Assembly: GCF_000400365.1 (NCBI RefSeq)
Contig: NZ_BAOG01000063.1
Coordinates: forward strand, 62,001-126,000
DNA from: Vibrio jasicida CAIM 1864 = LMG 25398
GTDB lineage: Bacteria > Pseudomonadota > Gammaproteobacteria > Enterobacterales > Vibrionaceae
Direction: 5' to 3'
DNA length: 64,000 nt
This document shows positions 63,751-64,000 of the stretch, piece by piece. Under the pieces are notes generated by a model. That model was not told the origin of the DNA, ran no database searches, and saw only the letters and a list, made by a program, of their open reading frames with translations. Position numbers and translations under genes: made by a program. Each line of letters begins with the position of its first letter. Within the stretch, counting starts at the first letter, position 1.

Positions 63751-63885
63751 AGCGAATCGTGGCGGTAAATGAAATTACCGCGGCGGAAGAGGTGACCTCC
63801 CCATTCCTTTGCAGGGCGAAATGGAAAAAGTTTCGCTTTTTGCTAAAATCCTTCGCATTAAATTTGAATTTAGAGAGACATCCCG

Positions 63886-64000
63886 ATGGGAAGAAGTTTT
63901 GAAGTGCGCAAAGCCTCTATGGCGAAAACTGCAGGCGCAAAAATTAAAGTTTATTCCAAATACGGTAAAGAAATTTACATGTGCGCTAAAAACGGTGGCG
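63886..64000 (+). CDS. YebC/PmpR-family protein, 3' partial
   Basis: Only the first 38 codons are inside the window: [20 protein letters not shown] and onwards, a typical opening of the YeeN-like branch of YebC/PmpR proteins rather than the MAGHSKWAN opening of YebC itself. The family has been tied to transcription regulation and, for some members, to translation of difficult peptides. The gene continues past the window end. Confidence 0.8.
   Translation, partial: MGRSFEVRKASMAKTAGAKIKVYSKYGKEIYMCAKNGG

Noticed and set aside
63762-63781. Hairpin GCGGTAA / TTACCGC after the DUF3283-like gene
   Set aside because: No T-run follows, so it cannot be called an intrinsic terminator.
1-64000. CRISPR arrays, tRNA and rRNA genes
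   Set aside because: No repeat-spacer array, tRNA-like cloverleaf ending or rRNA sequence was found.

Overview
The window is chromosomal DNA from a Vibrio (Harveyi-clade-like; species not resolved) and spans the replication origin of the secondary chromosome. The evidence is a complete rctB initiator gene (54284-56254), a chromosome-II-type parA/parB pair (50840-53039), six TGATCA iterons spaced 22-23 bp apart with one perfect DnaA box (53927-54078), and eight exact copies of the chromosome II centromere motif parS2. Gene content is otherwise ordinary marine gamma-proteobacterial metabolism, with few signs of transfer apart from one insertion sequence.

Layout. 1-5.6 kb: an anaerobic sulfatase-maturase (5' end cut by the window), a beta-helix lipoprotein, and a cNMP/CBS/DUF294 protein followed by a DEDDh exonuclease. 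5.6-16 kb: a CtlX-type amidinohydrolase, an ABC exporter, a 38-residue Cys-rich protein, a DUF445 protein, an IS3-family element with 3-bp target duplications and a nonsense codon in its transposase, an Lrp-type regulator, small zinc-ribbon proteins, a histidine phosphatase, two GNAT acetyltransferases, an RRM protein and a MerR regulator. 16-23 kb: the proline-utilisation block (putP, a stand-alone ALDH-like protein, putA, an AraC-type regulator). 23-24.4 kb: two RctB-type origin motifs far from the origin, a candidate structured small RNA, and a PAS-LuxR regulator. 24.5-28.3 kb: pdxH and a DctB-like kinase with a degenerate DctD-like response regulator. 28.4-34.7 kb: a lap cluster (membrane fusion protein, LapG protease, LapD receptor, LapB-type ABC transporter) without an adhesin gene. 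35-44.4 kb: MscS channel, flavodoxin, peptide-binding protein, mpaA, and the MurNAc-recycling block murR-like/murQ/murP with a porin. 44.6-50.8 kb: zinc-ribbon paralogue, LysR, CatB-like acetyltransferase, DUF342 protein, tmcA. 50.8-57 kb: parB, parA, ori2, rctB. 57-64 kb: Fur-box-preceded peptide-type ABC ATPases, a NADAR-RibA fusion, a periplasmic binding protein divergent from a hybrid sensor kinase, a DUF3283-like protein and the start of a YebC-family gene.

Working together. ParA/ParB and the parS2 sites (44145 to 61121) form the partition system. RctB acts on the iterons and regulatory 12-mers upstream of its gene; further 12-mers lie just downstream of rctB and about 31 kb away near 23.0-23.6 kb. 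murQ and murP would convert imported MurNAc to GlcNAc-6-P, with a CRP-type site and repeated ATTCCA motifs upstream, while mpaA acts on murein peptides next door. The put genes form one proline catabolism unit. LapD and LapG form the c-di-GMP-controlled switch for a surface adhesin that must be encoded elsewhere.

The most interesting signals are the origin-identical RctB motifs at 23.0-23.6 kb beside a hairpin-rich orphan transcript candidate, the degenerate DctD, the split PutA-like domain, and the Fur box before permease-less ABC ATPases. All calls come from reading the sequence; no database search was run.
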